Notes: generated from the letters alone by a model not told the origin. A DNA stretch of 64,000 nucleotides from Craterostigma plantagineum (GCA_027422505.1 JAPQWV010000018.1:15828001-15892000), one strand, 5' to 3'. Counted from the first letter of the stretch, positions 1-11,619 are shown. Program-made: numbers and translations.

Positions 1-3
1 TCT

Positions 4-14
4 TATATATATCC
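4..14 (+). promoter_or_regulatory. Candidate TATA box of the DREB-type gene
   Basis: A TATATATA run lies about 60 bases before the ATG at 72, a normal spacing for a plant TATA box and short leader. The window starts here, so nothing further upstream can be judged. Confidence 0.4.
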
Positions 15-71
15 CCTTTCTTCACTACACTCTTTTGCCTCTCTTACACTTAGAAAAGAACAACCCTTGCC

Positions 72-678
72 ATGGAAGCAAAAAACCATCTTCAAGAATC
101 CTAAATTCATGAAAGACTTGTCACTCCACACAACAAAAACCATAACGCATTGACCCACGAAAGAAACCGCCAAGAAATCCAAAAAAATCCCGAAACGCAC
201 CCACTTACCGAGGCGTGAGGAAGAGAAATCGGGAAAATGGGTTTGTGAAGTTCGCGAGCCCAAGAAAAAGTAGACGATATGGCTCGGGACCTACGAAAGG
301 CCCGAGATGGCAGCCCGGGCCCACGACGTGGCGGCTCTCGCCATCAAGGGCCCGTCGGCCCGCCTCAATTTCCCACACTTGGCCCGCGAGCTGCCCCGGC
401 CCGCCTCGAGCTCGGCTAAGGACATACAGGACGCCGCGGCTCGGGCGGCTCGAGACCATGCAAGGTTTGACGGGCGGGTCGGGTCGAACCGAACTGCGAA
501 TGATGATGATGATGATGATGAGATGGTTTTCGATTTGGAATTTGATGGGTCGGGTCATTTCGGGTATGGGTGGTGTTGTTGTTATTTGTTGACGTGGCAG
601 TTTGGAGGGAATGATTTAGGGTCTATGGTTGAACAAGATCCTTTTTTGTTGGAGTATTGTGAGGAAGTTGGAAAGTAA
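72..678 (+). pseudogene. AP2/ERF transcription factor, DREB A-4 (TINY-like) type, frameshifted
   Basis: The AP2 DNA-binding domain is clear but split over frames. YRGVRKRNR is readable from about 206, GKWVCEVREPKKK in another frame from about 232, and [20 protein letters not shown] from about 280, continuing to [13 protein letters not shown] and an acidic C-terminus (a run of Asp near 500-520) ending at 678. In the family this domain binds DRE/CRT or GCC-box DNA in the nucleus in stress and growth control. [25 protein letters not shown] and LNFP are typical of the DREB A-4 group, which is intronless, as here. At least two one-base shifts and an in-frame TAG after the KKK run break the gene, mostly beside A-runs, and an early TAA follows about ten codons after the ATG at 72. 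It is either a young pseudogene or an intact gene with assembly indels; the preserved C-terminal two-thirds makes the second possibility real. Confidence 0.75.
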
Positions 679-1172
679 TTTTTAGTTGTATGATTATAGG
701 CTCTTTTTTATGTGTTTTCGTGTGTTTCTTTCGCTCTTTGTTTGCCTTTCGAAGCAAGTAAATTGTTAGATTTAATAAGTTCCATGACTAGGCCATGTTT
801 CATAAATTAGGGGCTGGAGTTGTTTGAAAGAACATATATATAAATGAATTATGATAAATTATCTCTTTAACAATAGAATAGGATTTCAGAATGTTAATCA
901 TCACAATCACCTACAAATTCATGTCTAAACTCTAAAGTTAGATTAGCAAAAAAAAAAAAAGCTCGTATAAAATATATAACATTAGAATATGATATTAACT
1001 CTTCATAACTAAGGCTCGTTCAAATGTGTTTTCTTGTTAATACTAGGTCCATTAATTCTTTATTTATTTCATGAGCTTTTTGGTATTCTGCAACATATAT
1101 AATTTTGAGTTTATTTTTTGAAGGGTAGTACATATTTAATGTGCATAGTTATATATTATATATATACATATA
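679..1172. other. AT-rich 3' flank, no gene
   Basis: This is the 3' flank of the DREB-type gene: AT-rich with an A-run near 949-960 and TA-rich stretches. I see no further coding or structural feature. Confidence 0.6.
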
Positions 1173-2275
1173 GGGTAATTCTATTGGCACTCACTTTTTT
1201 TTATTTGCACCCCGTTAATTAATATGTAGAGTAACACATTAATTATTTACAATTACATACCCTATAAAAAAGGAAAAAAAAAGGAGTTTAATGATAATAA
1301 TTTAAGTAATATGTGAAGTAATATTAAATAAATACTTGCCGATTAAAAAAGGCAATTTGGCGGGCATGGTAAATGAAGGCCCGCCCCGCCAGTGGGCCCG
1401 GCCCGTCCCAAAAATAAAAACACAAAAAATTATATATATATATATAAAAAAGAAAAAATCTTAAAATAAACTAATGAAGTTGACTTATTCCTAATCAAAT
1501 TTAAATTCTTTAAAAAACTTATTTTGTTATTAAATTTGATTAAATTTTGGATCTAAAAAATATAAACCCATATAATTCATTTATATATTAATTTTTTAAA
1601 AAAATATTTTATGATATTTGGCGGGCCTGCCAGCGGCCCGCGCGAGCTTACCAGCATAGGCTCGCCCTCTGACGGACCTGAGAAATGGCAGTCCGCCCCG
1701 CCATACTGGCGGGTAGCGGGCCTGGTTGGCCCGGCCCGGCCTAAAAAATAAAAATGAAAAATATTCTATAAAAAAATAAAAACATTAAAATAAACTAATG
1801 AAGTTGAATTAATCCTAATCAAATTTAATTCTTTAATAAAAATTTATTTATGTTATTAAACTTGATTAAATTAAAAATTGAATCTAAAAAAATATAGAAA
1901 AAACCTATATAATGCATTTATATATATTTTTCTAAAAAATATATTTTTGATATTTGGCGGGCCTGCCCGTAGCACGCCCGGGCTTACCAGCATAGGCCCG
2001 CCCTCTGGTGGGCCTGAGAAATGGTAGCCCGCCCCGTCATGGCGGGCCCGCGGCCCGTGGGCCACGCGCATTTTTGCTAATTCTAGATGTGTCATTGCTT
2101 AAAATGACTTTATTAATTATTTTTTAGTAGTCCATGTAATTAATACTATTGATTTAATGTTATTAAAATATTTTTTGTTGAATCAGTAATTATTTAAAAT
2201 TTTTATTCCAAAAATCAAGTGTTAAGGTGTGTAAAGAGTGGTATCGGGGGTATATGGGGGTGTGAATAGTAGGAC
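1173..2275 (+). repeat. Left arm of the foldback element
   Basis: AT-rich DNA alternates with GC-rich blocks near 1361-1411, 1620-1741 and 1956-2072, spaced about 335 bp apart. The blocks share GGCGGGCCTGCC-type starts, so the arm is itself a tandem repeat of about two and a half units. It pairs in reverse with 2820-4155. A 74-codon ORF on the minus strand here is a by-product of the GC-rich repeat. Confidence 0.8.
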
Positions 2276-2819
2276 GCATACATATATTCTCGTTGGCTCT
2301 TCTGTATGTAAGAGAATCATATGATTTACTATACAACATTGAGATTTATCGGCAATTTAACAAATCAAATGAAGAAATAAAGATACGGCGTTTTCCTTTT
2401 GGAAATGCGTTGAAACGACCATCCTAGTTGCTTTATTCTGAATGGGATTTTATATTTCTATAGGCTCGTGTTAATAAAGATGTTATAGATAAATATTTGA
2501 ATATGTATATTTATATGAAATGCAATTTGTATTTTGCATGCATGACAAAATAAAATTTTTAATCTTTATAAGCTTTGCGCTTGAATCACATTGTTGGTTG
2601 ATAATAAATAGTGATGTCACCATCAAATAGCTCGTCCTTAATTTATAGTAATATATTCTTCAATCATTTAGAAATAATCTAATCGTACATTGCAAATATT
2701 TTAAACAAAATTTGATTTCCCTTGACATGATGGCCCCGTCCGTATCTTGTGGAATGTAACATTTTCCTCAATTAATTATAGTATCGTGCCCCCATAAACA
2801 CCACTATTAATTAGAAAGA
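2276..2819. other. Spacer (loop) of the foldback element
   Basis: This is unique AT-rich DNA between the two arms, with no ORF of note. If the element is transcribed through, this would be the loop of a hairpin with 1.1 kb arms. Confidence 0.6.
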
Positions 2820-4155
2820 TCCTACTATTCACACCCCTACATCCCTTATATCTTTCTTTACATCCCCAAAACTTGATTTTTGTAATAACAATTTTAAATA
2901 ATCACATGATTCAACAAATATTAACTTATTTTCCATCAAATCAATAATATTAATTACATGGACTATTCAAAATTATTAATCATTTTAGCAATGACACATT
3001 TAGAACTGCTCGTGGCCCGGGAGCCGGCCCGCCCCACTCTGTGACTGTCAAATGGGCCTGCAGGCCGAGGGCCCGCCAAAGCGACGGGGTGGGCTGCCAT
3101 TTCTCAAGCCCGCTAGAGGGCGGGCCTATGCGGGAGCCCGTGCGGGCGGCAGGCCCGCCAAATATCAAAAATATTTTTTAAAAAATATAATATATAAAAG
3201 AATTATATAGGTTTTTTATATTTGTTGAGATCCAATTTTTCATTTAATTTAATAACATAAATAGTTTTTATTAAAGAATATAAATTAATTAGGAGTAATT
3301 CAACTTCATTAGTTTATTTTAATACTACCTCCGTCCCGTTATGTTTTGTACATTTGGGGCACGGTTTTTAAGAAACTGAATATTATAATAATATAGTAGT
3401 AGAAAGTGTATGGGTGTGGCACGTCTTTTAAGAATATTTAATATTGTTATATTGGTTATGTGTGATAGTTTTTTGCTAAATATGGAAATGTACAAAAGAT
3501 AGTAGGACGCTCGATTTAGTAAAATGTACAAAAGTTACTGGGACGGAGAGTATTTTTTTATAAAACTTTTATTTCATTTTTATTTTTTACGGCCGGGCCC
3601 ACCAGGCCCACTACCCGCCAGTAGGGCGGGGGGACTGCCATTTCTCAGGCCCGCCAGAGGGCGGCCCCCGCAGCAGGCCCGCCAATAAAATATATTATTT
3701 TAAAAGATTAATATATAAATGAATTATATATGTTTTTATATTTCTGAGATTCAATTTTAATTTAATCAAATTTAATAACAAACTAAATTTTATTAAAGAA
3801 TTTAAATTTTATTAGGAGTATTCAACTTCATTCGGTTATTTTAATGTTTTTCTATTTTTCTTATATATAATATTTTTCGTTTTTATTTTTTTGGACGGGC
3901 CGGGCCAACAGCCTATTACCCCCAGTAGGGCGGGGCGGGCCTTCATTTACCATGCCCGCCAGATAGAAAAAAATTGTCTTTTTTAATCGGCAAGTATTTA
4001 TTTAATATTACTTTACATATTACTTAAATTATTAACATTAAACTCATCTTTCCCTTTTTATATGGGATATGTAATTGGTATATAATTAATATTTACTCTA
4101 CATATCAATGAGGGGGTGCAAATAGAAGAAAATGTGGGTGCCAATAGAATTACTC
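2820..4155 (-). repeat. Right arm of the foldback element
   Basis: This is the reverse-complement partner of 1173-2275, with GC-rich blocks near 3013-3162, 3592-3690 and 3895-3962. It is longer than the left arm by the Stowaway MITE at 3325-3550, which the left arm lacks, so that MITE came later. Confidence 0.8.
3325..3550. mobile_element. Stowaway-type MITE
   Basis: The ends CTACCTCCGTCCC and GGGACGGAGAG are the inverted termini typical of Stowaway (Tc1/mariner) MITEs, and TA flanks both sides (3323-3324 and 3551-3552). The inner parts also pair (AAATGTACAAAA motifs). It is 226 bp, with no coding capacity, and is inserted in the right arm of the foldback element. Confidence 0.85.
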
Positions 4156-5850
4156 TAATTAGAATTTAAATACATGCATACAACCTTTCTAGTCGAATTT
4201 AGTAATCATAAAGGTTACAATTTGATTATGTGATTGACGATGTCCTTGATATATACTCCCTCTTTTCCTTAATACTTGTCGTTTAAGAAATTTACACATA
4301 TATTAAGCAATAAAGTAAAATCTCTATTATACCCTTAATTAATTATATTATCTTATTTAAAATAACAATTTCTATTTAAGATAAGTGGTAACACTAGAAA
4401 TAATCAATATATTTTTTTTTTTATCTTGACATGTCCCTTAGATGCCTATTTAACCCTATATACAAATATTTAGGTGATAACTCATAATGCATCATGCGTT
4501 ACGTCCAAATCTATAATTATATATACATAATATAATGGGACAAACTCTTACAATATTCATCCGTCATCGAATCTTGATTGATATCATAATATTGCGAGTT
4601 CTGATTTGGCCCCAAGAACGTATTATTTTACTGCAGCTTGCTATAATAAATTAATACACAAACGAACTACGACAAAAAGAAATTATGTACGGTAGTTTAA
4701 TGAGATTTTTTCCTTTGCCGACATAGTTTCGGGGTTAAAAAAGCATGTAGGATCAACGAAAAAAAATGCGAGGGAGAAAAAAAAAAAAACGAGTTGAAAT
4801 GATTAAATAAATGGTGCTTTTTGGTTAGTGGGAGTGAGTGGGGATGCTTTATTTTCCATGCTATCTTGAACGTAATTGTAATTTTTTTTTCCCGGTTTTT
4901 ATTTTAGTAATAGTTAGTGTAGGCCGTTGGAGGGGTAAATACGTCTTTTGATAATCAAGAAGTGCTCAAATGACGAAAATATCCTTCCATCCAATGCCTG
5001 TTTCTCAGATTATTTTGCAAGACTCAAGAGAGGAGAGAATTGTCAATGTGCTTGGTGGCATTTCCTTCTTTAGAGAAAGTGATGACTGGGCAGGCCCATC
5101 TAAAACTAGTAATTGGGCTTAGTACTAAAAAATTTCGAAAAAGTACCTCCGAAAAAAAATTTCGAAAAAAGCCCGAAATTTAGAAGAATTCTATATGATA
5201 AATTGATGAATCATGAATAATTGTCCTTTTTCTTGGATTAGACCTATCATTCACCCACACTCATTAAACTCAATCGAAAATAAATCTGAACCTCACTATT
5301 GACTATGAACTACCTCGACTTCTGACGGACTAATTCTGATATTTTTGTATCATGTCCCAAGTCTATATAAACATTGAAAATCAAGAAGTTCAATTAGATT
5401 CAGAAATGCCAAAAATGAAATCAATTACTTGGAAGAATAGATTGGTCCGTATTAGGGCATAAATTACGCGAGTATATAATTATTTTTTTTTTTTGTAAAG
5501 AAAGGGGTTTAGAAGACAAACATTGATTAACATTGGATATTCTTATGTCACAATGTATAAGATTAAATCATATATAGATTCAATATGACCCTTTTCCTAG
5601 TTGTGCTAGTTGATGGCCTCAACTTGAATTTTGGTAAGCCACAACTTGAATTTTTAGCTAATCAATAAATGGTATGTGACAATAATTAAAAACTTGCAAC
5701 TTGCGATGAATTAATTCTTAGAAAAAAGCGATGAGCCCCCACACGAGCCTTTTTAAGCGCGTGGTTCCACGTTTGTCAGGAAATAGGAACATTTCTTCGA
5801 ATATAACTAATAAATTATATTGAGTGTTTAAAGAAAAAATAAATCATATG
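4156..5850. other. AT-rich intergenic DNA
   Basis: No gene is recognisable. Near 4257-4290 a CTCCCTC...CTTGTCG stretch resembles one end of a Stowaway MITE, but no matching end was found. The left limit of the Tat-type element lies near 5850. Confidence 0.5.
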
Positions 5851-5854
5851 TGAT

Positions 5855-6105
5855 CGGCGCGATCTGCGTGGGGCGTGCGTGGCACAGCCCTCCTGAATAT
5901 AACCCAATCTAGGTTCATCAGACTTTAACCCAGGATGCCCTAGAGTCTGGAATTTTAAGCGCGATCTGCGCGGGGCGTGCGTGGCACAGCCCTCCTGAAT
6001 ATAACCCAATCTAGGTTCATCAGACTTTAACCCAGGATGACCTGGTGTCTGGAATTTTAAGCGCAATGTGCGCGGGGCGTGCGTGGCACAGCCCTCCTGG
6101 AATCG
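5855..6105 (-). repeat. ~101 bp tandem repeat, about 2.5 copies
   Basis: A unit containing GGGCGTGCGTGGCACAGC and ATAACCCAATCTAGGTTCAT recurs at about 5862, 5965 and 6063. It lies downstream of pol in the Tat-type element. The same unit, inverted and in about six copies, is found at 40984-41590. The minus-strand ORF over it is repetitive and not taken as a gene. Confidence 0.85.
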
Positions 6106-6281
6106 CAATTCCCTACTCTGCGGGGGGAGCTAGACATGAATTTCGAAGAAAACTTCTTTTTTCATTCAGAGGGCGATGCCTCGTTAAAACCTTGCTAAGT
6201 AAAACCCCCTTGGGATAAAACCTTGGCGAAGGAAAAAGAGTACATCTCCTCATTTGATTTACGTACAACTTTCCAACCATA
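6106..6281 (-). other. Post-pol non-coding sequence of the Tat-type element
   Basis: This short stretch separates the integrase end from the tandem repeats. I recognise no motif in it. Confidence 0.45.
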
Positions 6282-7714
6282 CTAAGCATAGTACTTCTTC
6301 AGCTTCGGGATGTTCCAGGGCCGTGGTACCTCGCGCCCATCTTCGTCCCTTAGCTGGTAAGCTCCTCCCCCTAGAATACGGGCCACCTTGTAAGGGCCCT
6401 CCCACGTCGAGTCCATTTTCCTCAGCGGTTTGAGTACATCTGCCCTTCTTAGGACCAGATCTCCCACTTGGAATTACCGAGGCCTTATCCTGCGGTCATA
6501 AGCCGCTTTCACTCGATGTTTGTACTTCTCCATTCTTATCAAGGCCAGCTCCCTGATTCTCCTATTAGGTCCAGGTCCTCTCTTCTGAGTTGCGCATTCT
6601 GCTCTTCCTCGTAATGGATGACCCTATGTGTCTCCATCCCTACCTCAACAGGTATCAGGGCGGTGGATCCGTAGACTAGCTGGAAAGGCGTTTCGTCCGT
6701 GGCTTCCCGCGGGGTGACACGGTATGCCCACAGCACAGGGTCCAGGGACTCCAACCATCTGCCACCCTCTTGTTCCAATCTGGCCTTTATACCTCGTAAG
6801 ATGGTACGATTGGTGACTTCCACCTGCCCATTAGAGTGAGGGTGCCCCACAGAGACGAATATGTGTTGTATTTTCATCCCTGCGCAAAACTCAAGAACCC
6901 TGGCTCCGCAAAACTGCATGCCATTGTCAGAGATGAGGATCCTGGGGGCTCCGAACCTGCAACAGATGTGATGCCACAAGAAATCTATTATGTTAGTTTC
7001 ATCGATTTTCGATACTGCTTTCGCCTCAACCCATTTGCTGAAATAATCGACGGCCACTATGATGAACTTCTTCTGGGCCTTGGCCACATGCGTGGGTCAC
7101 GGGGAATGCATTACTCCCAGCTCCTCCGCTGGTACGTGGATCTTCGGACTGTGCTTCTGACAGCTCTCGCAATGCCTGACCAGCTCTTTGGCATCTCTCA
7201 ACAACGTTTGCCAGAAATATCCTGCCCTGACTACTCTCCGAGCGACCACCTTGTATCCGGCGTGATCTCCGGCGCACCCCTCATGCACCTCTTCCAATAC
7301 CAACATCCCCTCCTTTTTGGACAGGCAACGTGCGTAAGGGTGGACAAAAGCTCTTTTGTATAACTCCCCTCCGATGAGGCAGAACTTCCCGCGGACTTTT
7401 CCTGCATCCTTATGTTCAGGATCGCGCAAGGCCTCCAGGATAGGAGCTCTCCAGTCTTCCTCCTCTCCTATGCACCCCACCTGCTCCTTCCGATCCTCTC
7501 GGCTGGCTGTCAGCATTGTGACCTTCCTAGTCCCCTCCGAAACGGCAGCGTTAGCCAGCTTCGCCAAAGAATCCACCCGACTGTTCTCCTCTCGGGGAAT
7601 TTGTCGTATCTCGAAACTGTCGAAAGAGGCTTTCAGTTTCCCCACTCGTTCGGTATACCTCATCATTTTTTCGTTCTTAGCTTTATAATTCCCTTGGACT
7701 TGTTGAGCCACCAA
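6282..7714 (-). pseudogene. Tat-type integrase (broken), with the end of the second RNase H
   Basis: On the minus strand, 7714-7097 carries the end of the second RNase H (PREENSRVDSLAKLAN) followed by the integrase zinc-binding region with HEGCAGDHAGYK and HCESCQKH. The catalytic core follows in 7087-6539 with VDYFSKWVEAK, ISDNGMQF and NGQVEVTNRT, giving the D, D and E positions of a DDE integrase. The C-terminal domain (DLVLRRADVLKP ... WNIPKLKKYYA) is at 6467-6282. The three pieces lie in different frames, so the gene is dead. The family's enzyme inserts element cDNA into the genome. No chromodomain is seen, as expected for Tat. Confidence 0.85.
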
Positions 7715-9303
7715 CTGGGAGTCCGAAATATGACCACCCCTGTAGCTCCTAAGCTGCTGAGGATCCCCATTCCTTTCATCAGGGCCTCGTATTCGGATTC
7801 GTTATTGGATGCCGGAAAGTCGAATGTTACGGCGAACTGCAATTCGTCCCCTTCTGGTATAATAATGAGGACTCCTGCTCCGGCTCCCATCGCTGTTGAC
7901 GAGCCATCGACATAAGCTTCCCAGATTGGTGACGCTTCTCCTCGAGTAGATTCCAACAGGAAATCCGACAGGGCCTGCCCCTTAATGGCAGGCCTTCTTT
8001 CGAACTCTACGTCGTACTCACCCAACTCAACTGCCCACTTGACCATCCTTCCGGAGAGGTGTGGTATACTCAGGGTCTGTTTTAAAAGTAAATTGGTGCG
8101 TACCCGTACTTTGTGAGATAAGAAATAAGGGCGCAGCCTCCGTACCGACACCATCACCGCCAAGGCTGTCTTCTCGATTTCGGGATACCTGCTTTCGGCT
8201 CCGTGCATTGTCTTACACACGAAGTATACGGGCTTCTGGGTGTCACCCTCCTCTTTTAGGAGAACCGAACTCACGGCGTGCTCCCCTGTGGAGAAATATA
8301 AGATTAGCTCATCACCAGGTAATGGCTTGGTCAATAATGGCATATTATGTAAGTACTCTCTTAGCCCTTCGAAAGCCGACTGGCATTCTTCCGTCCACTC
8401 AAATCGGCATCCCTTCCGAAGTATTTTAAAGAAGGGTAGGCTCCTGTCCGCGGACTTGGCGATGAATCTGCTCAATGCCGCCAACCTGCCCGTCAATCGT
8501 TGGACCTCCTTCCGGGGTGGCTGCATTTCCAGTATGGCCTTTACTTTGTTGGGGTTCACCTCGATTCCCCTCTTTGTCACCATATACCCCAGGAACTTTC
8601 CTGATTGCACCCCGAAGGTGCACTTCTCAGGGTTTAGTTTCATACCACTTGTCCGGATGGTCTGGAAGGCTTCCTCTAGGTCAGCGACATGATCTTTAGC
8701 CCACGTCGATTTAACAGCATCGTCCACATACACCTCAATATTATGCCCCAGCTGGTTCTTAAACACTGTGTCGACCATCCGCTGATAGGTGGCTCCTGCG
8801 TTCTTAAGTCCGAAGGGCATCCTGATGTAGCCGTATGTGCCACCGGCTGACACAAAGCAGACCTTGTCCACATCGTCCGGGTTCAGCTTGATCTGATGGT
8901 ATTCTTGATAAGCATCCATCATGCTCAGCATCTCACATCCAGACGTGGAGTCCACCAACTGGTCTATCCTTGGCAGATGATAATGATCTTTGGGGCAAGC
9001 CTTGTTGAGATCTCGGAAATCCACACACATTCTCCAGGAGCCGTTTCCTTTCTTCACCATGACAACGTTAGCCAACCAAGTGGGAAATTGTACTTCTTTG
9101 ATGTGTCCAGCCTTGAGCAGCTTTTCCACTTCAACCCTAATACCCTGGTCCCTCTCGGCTCCAAACTGTCGGAGCCTCTGTTTCACAGGGTGGCTCCCTG
9201 GGATTATGTTCAAGTGGTGCATGGCTATTTTTGGATCTACCCCGGTCATACCCGCTGGCGAGAAGGCGAAGAGATCAGCATTCCTTCTCAAATATTCAAC
9301 CAA
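7663..9303 (-). pseudogene. Tat-type reverse transcriptase, RNase H and second RNase H
   Basis: This is a 546-codon open stretch. RT motifs are WRMCVDFRDLNKACPKD near residue 92, PFGLKNAGATYQRMV near 163 and the catalytic YVDD near 195, followed by a thumb and connection. The first RNase H follows (LILYFSTGEHAVSSVLL near 330), where the expected catalytic Asp position is hard to see. From about residue 455 the second, archaeal-type RNase H begins with AYVDGSSTAMGAGAGVL and NNESEYEAL, then runs out of frame into the next segment. In the family it makes cDNA and removes RNA templates in virus-like particles. It is the longest surviving frame of the element but has no intact polyprotein around it. 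Confidence 0.88.
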
Positions 9304-9900
9304 CTACGACGCTGTCCCCTCATCCATCTTTGTCCCTACTTGGGTGGTGAAACCTTCTTTGCCTGGGTAAAGCTCCACTGTCATTAGCTCCTCATTGGGT
9401 TGGGGCTGCACCTTCGTGGGCTCCCCATCTTCCTCCTCTAGTTTCGTACGTTTGGTTTGTCTGGCTTCGACTCCATTCCTTTCCTTTCCCCCTGTCACCA
9501 CTTTGACTTCATTAGCGTAACAACGACGAGAACTGACCTGATCTCCTGATACCTCCCCCACCTGGTCACCTACCGGAAATTTGATCTTCAAGTGGTACGT
9601 CGAAGGCACCGCCAATCCGTTGATAGCTACGTCCCAATATGATATTGTATGACGAAACCGCGTCCACAACCAGGAAATTGACCATCCGTACCACCCGCGT
9701 AGGGTCTTCACCTAGCCCTACTGGGAGCGTAACTTGGCCTAGGGGCTGTATACCAGCTAGGCCCAATCCATATAAGGAAGTGGTGACCGGCTTCAGGTCC
9801 GCTCCTAACTTCATCTGCTTGAAACAGTCCAGGAACATGATTCTGCTGAACTGCCTCCGTCTATAAACACCCGCGACACTTTATATCCTGCCACGTCCGT
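9304..9900 (-). pseudogene. Tat-type aspartic protease region
   Basis: The active-site triplet region FIDGGSSA is at the end of the gag frame near 9850-9880, and the downstream flap and YNIILGRSYQR motif lies in the 9838-9566 frame. The shift between them breaks the protein. The family protease cleaves the Gag-Pol polyprotein. Confidence 0.7.
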
Positions 9901-11619
9901 GGTGATCACAAGAGCGTCATTATGGGGTCGTTCGACGTCAACTTCATCCTGCGCTCCGAACTGTATGTTCCCTGTCGTTTCCATCTGGCCCACTAGGCTG
10001 TTTCCCGCGAGGGCCTTTGCCTTCCCTCTCATCCGAGCATACAACTTCCGAGCTTTATGTGAGTCTCCCCCATCTGGGCCTCCAACTATGATGAGGATGT
10101 GAGCTCTTGGTTGGCTGGGCCTAGGCCTGTTTGGATCTGGCATCGGTTGTTTTCCTTTATCCTGTCCTGGACCTTCCTTCTCCCTAGGCTGCACTGGGTG
10201 ATTAGGTACCCGGTCTCGGTATACAAATTCCTTCAGGTGTCCTGCCCTTATCAATCTTTCTATTTCATTCTTCAGGTGCGTACAGGCGTCGGTATGATGC
10301 CCGTAATCGTTATGGAATCGACAGAAGGGTCCCGCTGCCGGTCTCGGGGGTCCACGCGAGTTGACCCGAGGGTACCTGATATCCGGGTGTTTTGATGCTA
10401 CCGCCAACACCTCCTGCAAGCTCGTTCGCAGATGAGTGTAACTCTGATACTTAGGAGGAAGCCTACCCCCTCTACCTTGCATGGGTCCCCTCACTACCTG
10501 GGAACGAGCTGTCCTGACACCTTCTCTGCTCCGCCCCTGGTCAGGTACTCCCTTCCTCGGAGCCGCCCTAGGCGTTGCTTCTCGAACCTTTGCTAGCTTG
10601 CTTTCCTCCAAATTTATGTACTTGTCGGCTCGACCCAACAGTTCCTCGAACGTTGCGGAGGCTTTTTGGAGAGCGATGCGTTGAAGTCGCTAACCTGCAA
10701 ACCATAATCCAGAGCATTAATTTTAACAGAAGTAGTGGCGGAGGGTACCTCCAAGGCTGCCACGTTGAATCTTCGGATGTAAATCGGAGGCTTTCTTCCA
10801 CACGCTGCTTGACTTGGAACAAGGACATATCAGATTTGGGGGGCTTCCAAGTGCTAGCAAACTGGTTGATGAACATTTCCTGGAATTCCTCAAACGAATG
10901 GATGATCTCTGCCTCTAGCTGACTGAACCACTGTTGGGCCGCTCTCACTAGGGTCGTCAGGAAAACCCTACACTTTACTCCCTCCGAAAAGTTATGCAAA
11001 AGAATGGTGTTCTTGAAACGCAGCACGTGCTCCTCCGGGTCAGTGGTACCATCGTACTCATACGGCAACTGTTTAAAGTTGAGCGCCACTTCCCCTTCCA
11101 GTAACTCCTTAGCGAAGGGCGTGCCGGCCTGGCGTAACCCTCGGAGATGGCCTTGTTGTCTTATTTCGCATCTCGTCTATTACTTTTCTGAGGTCTGACA
11201 CCTGCCTTCTGAGCTCTTGTCCCCGCGAACTGACAACTCCCTCTCTACCGTGTGTGCCATAGCTCCTCACCTCAACTTCCTGTTTCCTTGGCTTCCCTTT
11301 CTCCTTCCATCCTGCATTCGCTGGCTATGGTCGCTGGAGGTGCGACATTCGTGGGGTTCCCTGGCCCCTCATGACCTTTTGTAGGAGGTTCTGCACCTCG
11401 CCGGGGTGTTGCGGCCAGGGGTCCTTCTCCCCTTCCTTCGTGGGCAACTTCTCTCCCTGGCGGGCCCATTTTCGGCAGGGGACGTAAGATCTCTTCCTCG
11501 GCCACGGCATTCTCTCCTACGGTTTCCATCCACTCTGAGACGTGTCCGTCCGAGGTTTTGCCCCGAACAGAGAAGGACTGCTTCCGTTTGCCTTTGTTTC
11601 TTGCCTTCTTAGCAGTTAC
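9811..11619 (-). pseudogene. Tat-type gag (main part, broken)
   Basis: The capsid region is at 11089-10568 (YDGTTDPEEHVLRFKNTI, FLTTLVRAAQQWF, FQEMFINQF) and overlaps in another frame with 10638-9811, which carries MGRADKYINLEESK and the Tat-typical CRFHNDYGHHTDAC...LKNEIERLIRAGHL segment. Proline-rich and charged N-terminal sequence is at 11529-11272. At least two shifts separate the parts. At 11619 gag is cut by the solo LTR and resumes at 14422. Confidence 0.82.
11615..11619. repeat. Target duplication GTTAC, left copy
   Basis: GTTAC stands directly before the solo LTR start (TGTCGCGACC) and again directly after its end at 14417-14421. Confidence 0.85.

Larger units (their letters stand above)
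1173..4155. mobile_element. Large foldback DNA element with ~1.1 kb inverted arms
   Basis: The ends are inverted copies: GGGTAATTCTATTGGCAC on the left and its near-complement GTGCCAATAGAATTACTC on the right. The symmetry continues inward for the full arms, through matching AT-rich and GC-rich blocks, to GGGGTGTGAATAGTAGGA near 2255-2273 and its complement near 2820-2840. The left arm is about 1,103 bp and the right about 1,336 bp, or about 1,108 bp once a 226 bp MITE with its target duplication is removed. The central ~545 bp is not self-complementary and has no ORF. Both ends touch a TA dinucleotide (1171-1172, 4156-4157), but in AT-rich DNA that does not prove a target duplication, and no longer duplication is visible. 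No transposase is encoded, so it is non-autonomous; the superfamily is not identified. Confidence 0.8.

Noticed and set aside
215..592. 125-codon plus-strand ORF over the DREB-type gene
   Set aside because: Its first residues match the AP2 domain, but after the frameshift it runs in the wrong frame; it is part of the broken gene, not a second one.
4257..4440. Possible second Stowaway MITE beginning CTCCCTC
   Set aside because: Only one weak end is visible; no matching inverted end or TA duplication was found.
5815..6108. 97-codon minus-strand ORF with internal peptide repeats
   Set aside because: It is the translation of the 101 bp tandem repeat behind pol; the same repeat elsewhere is not open.
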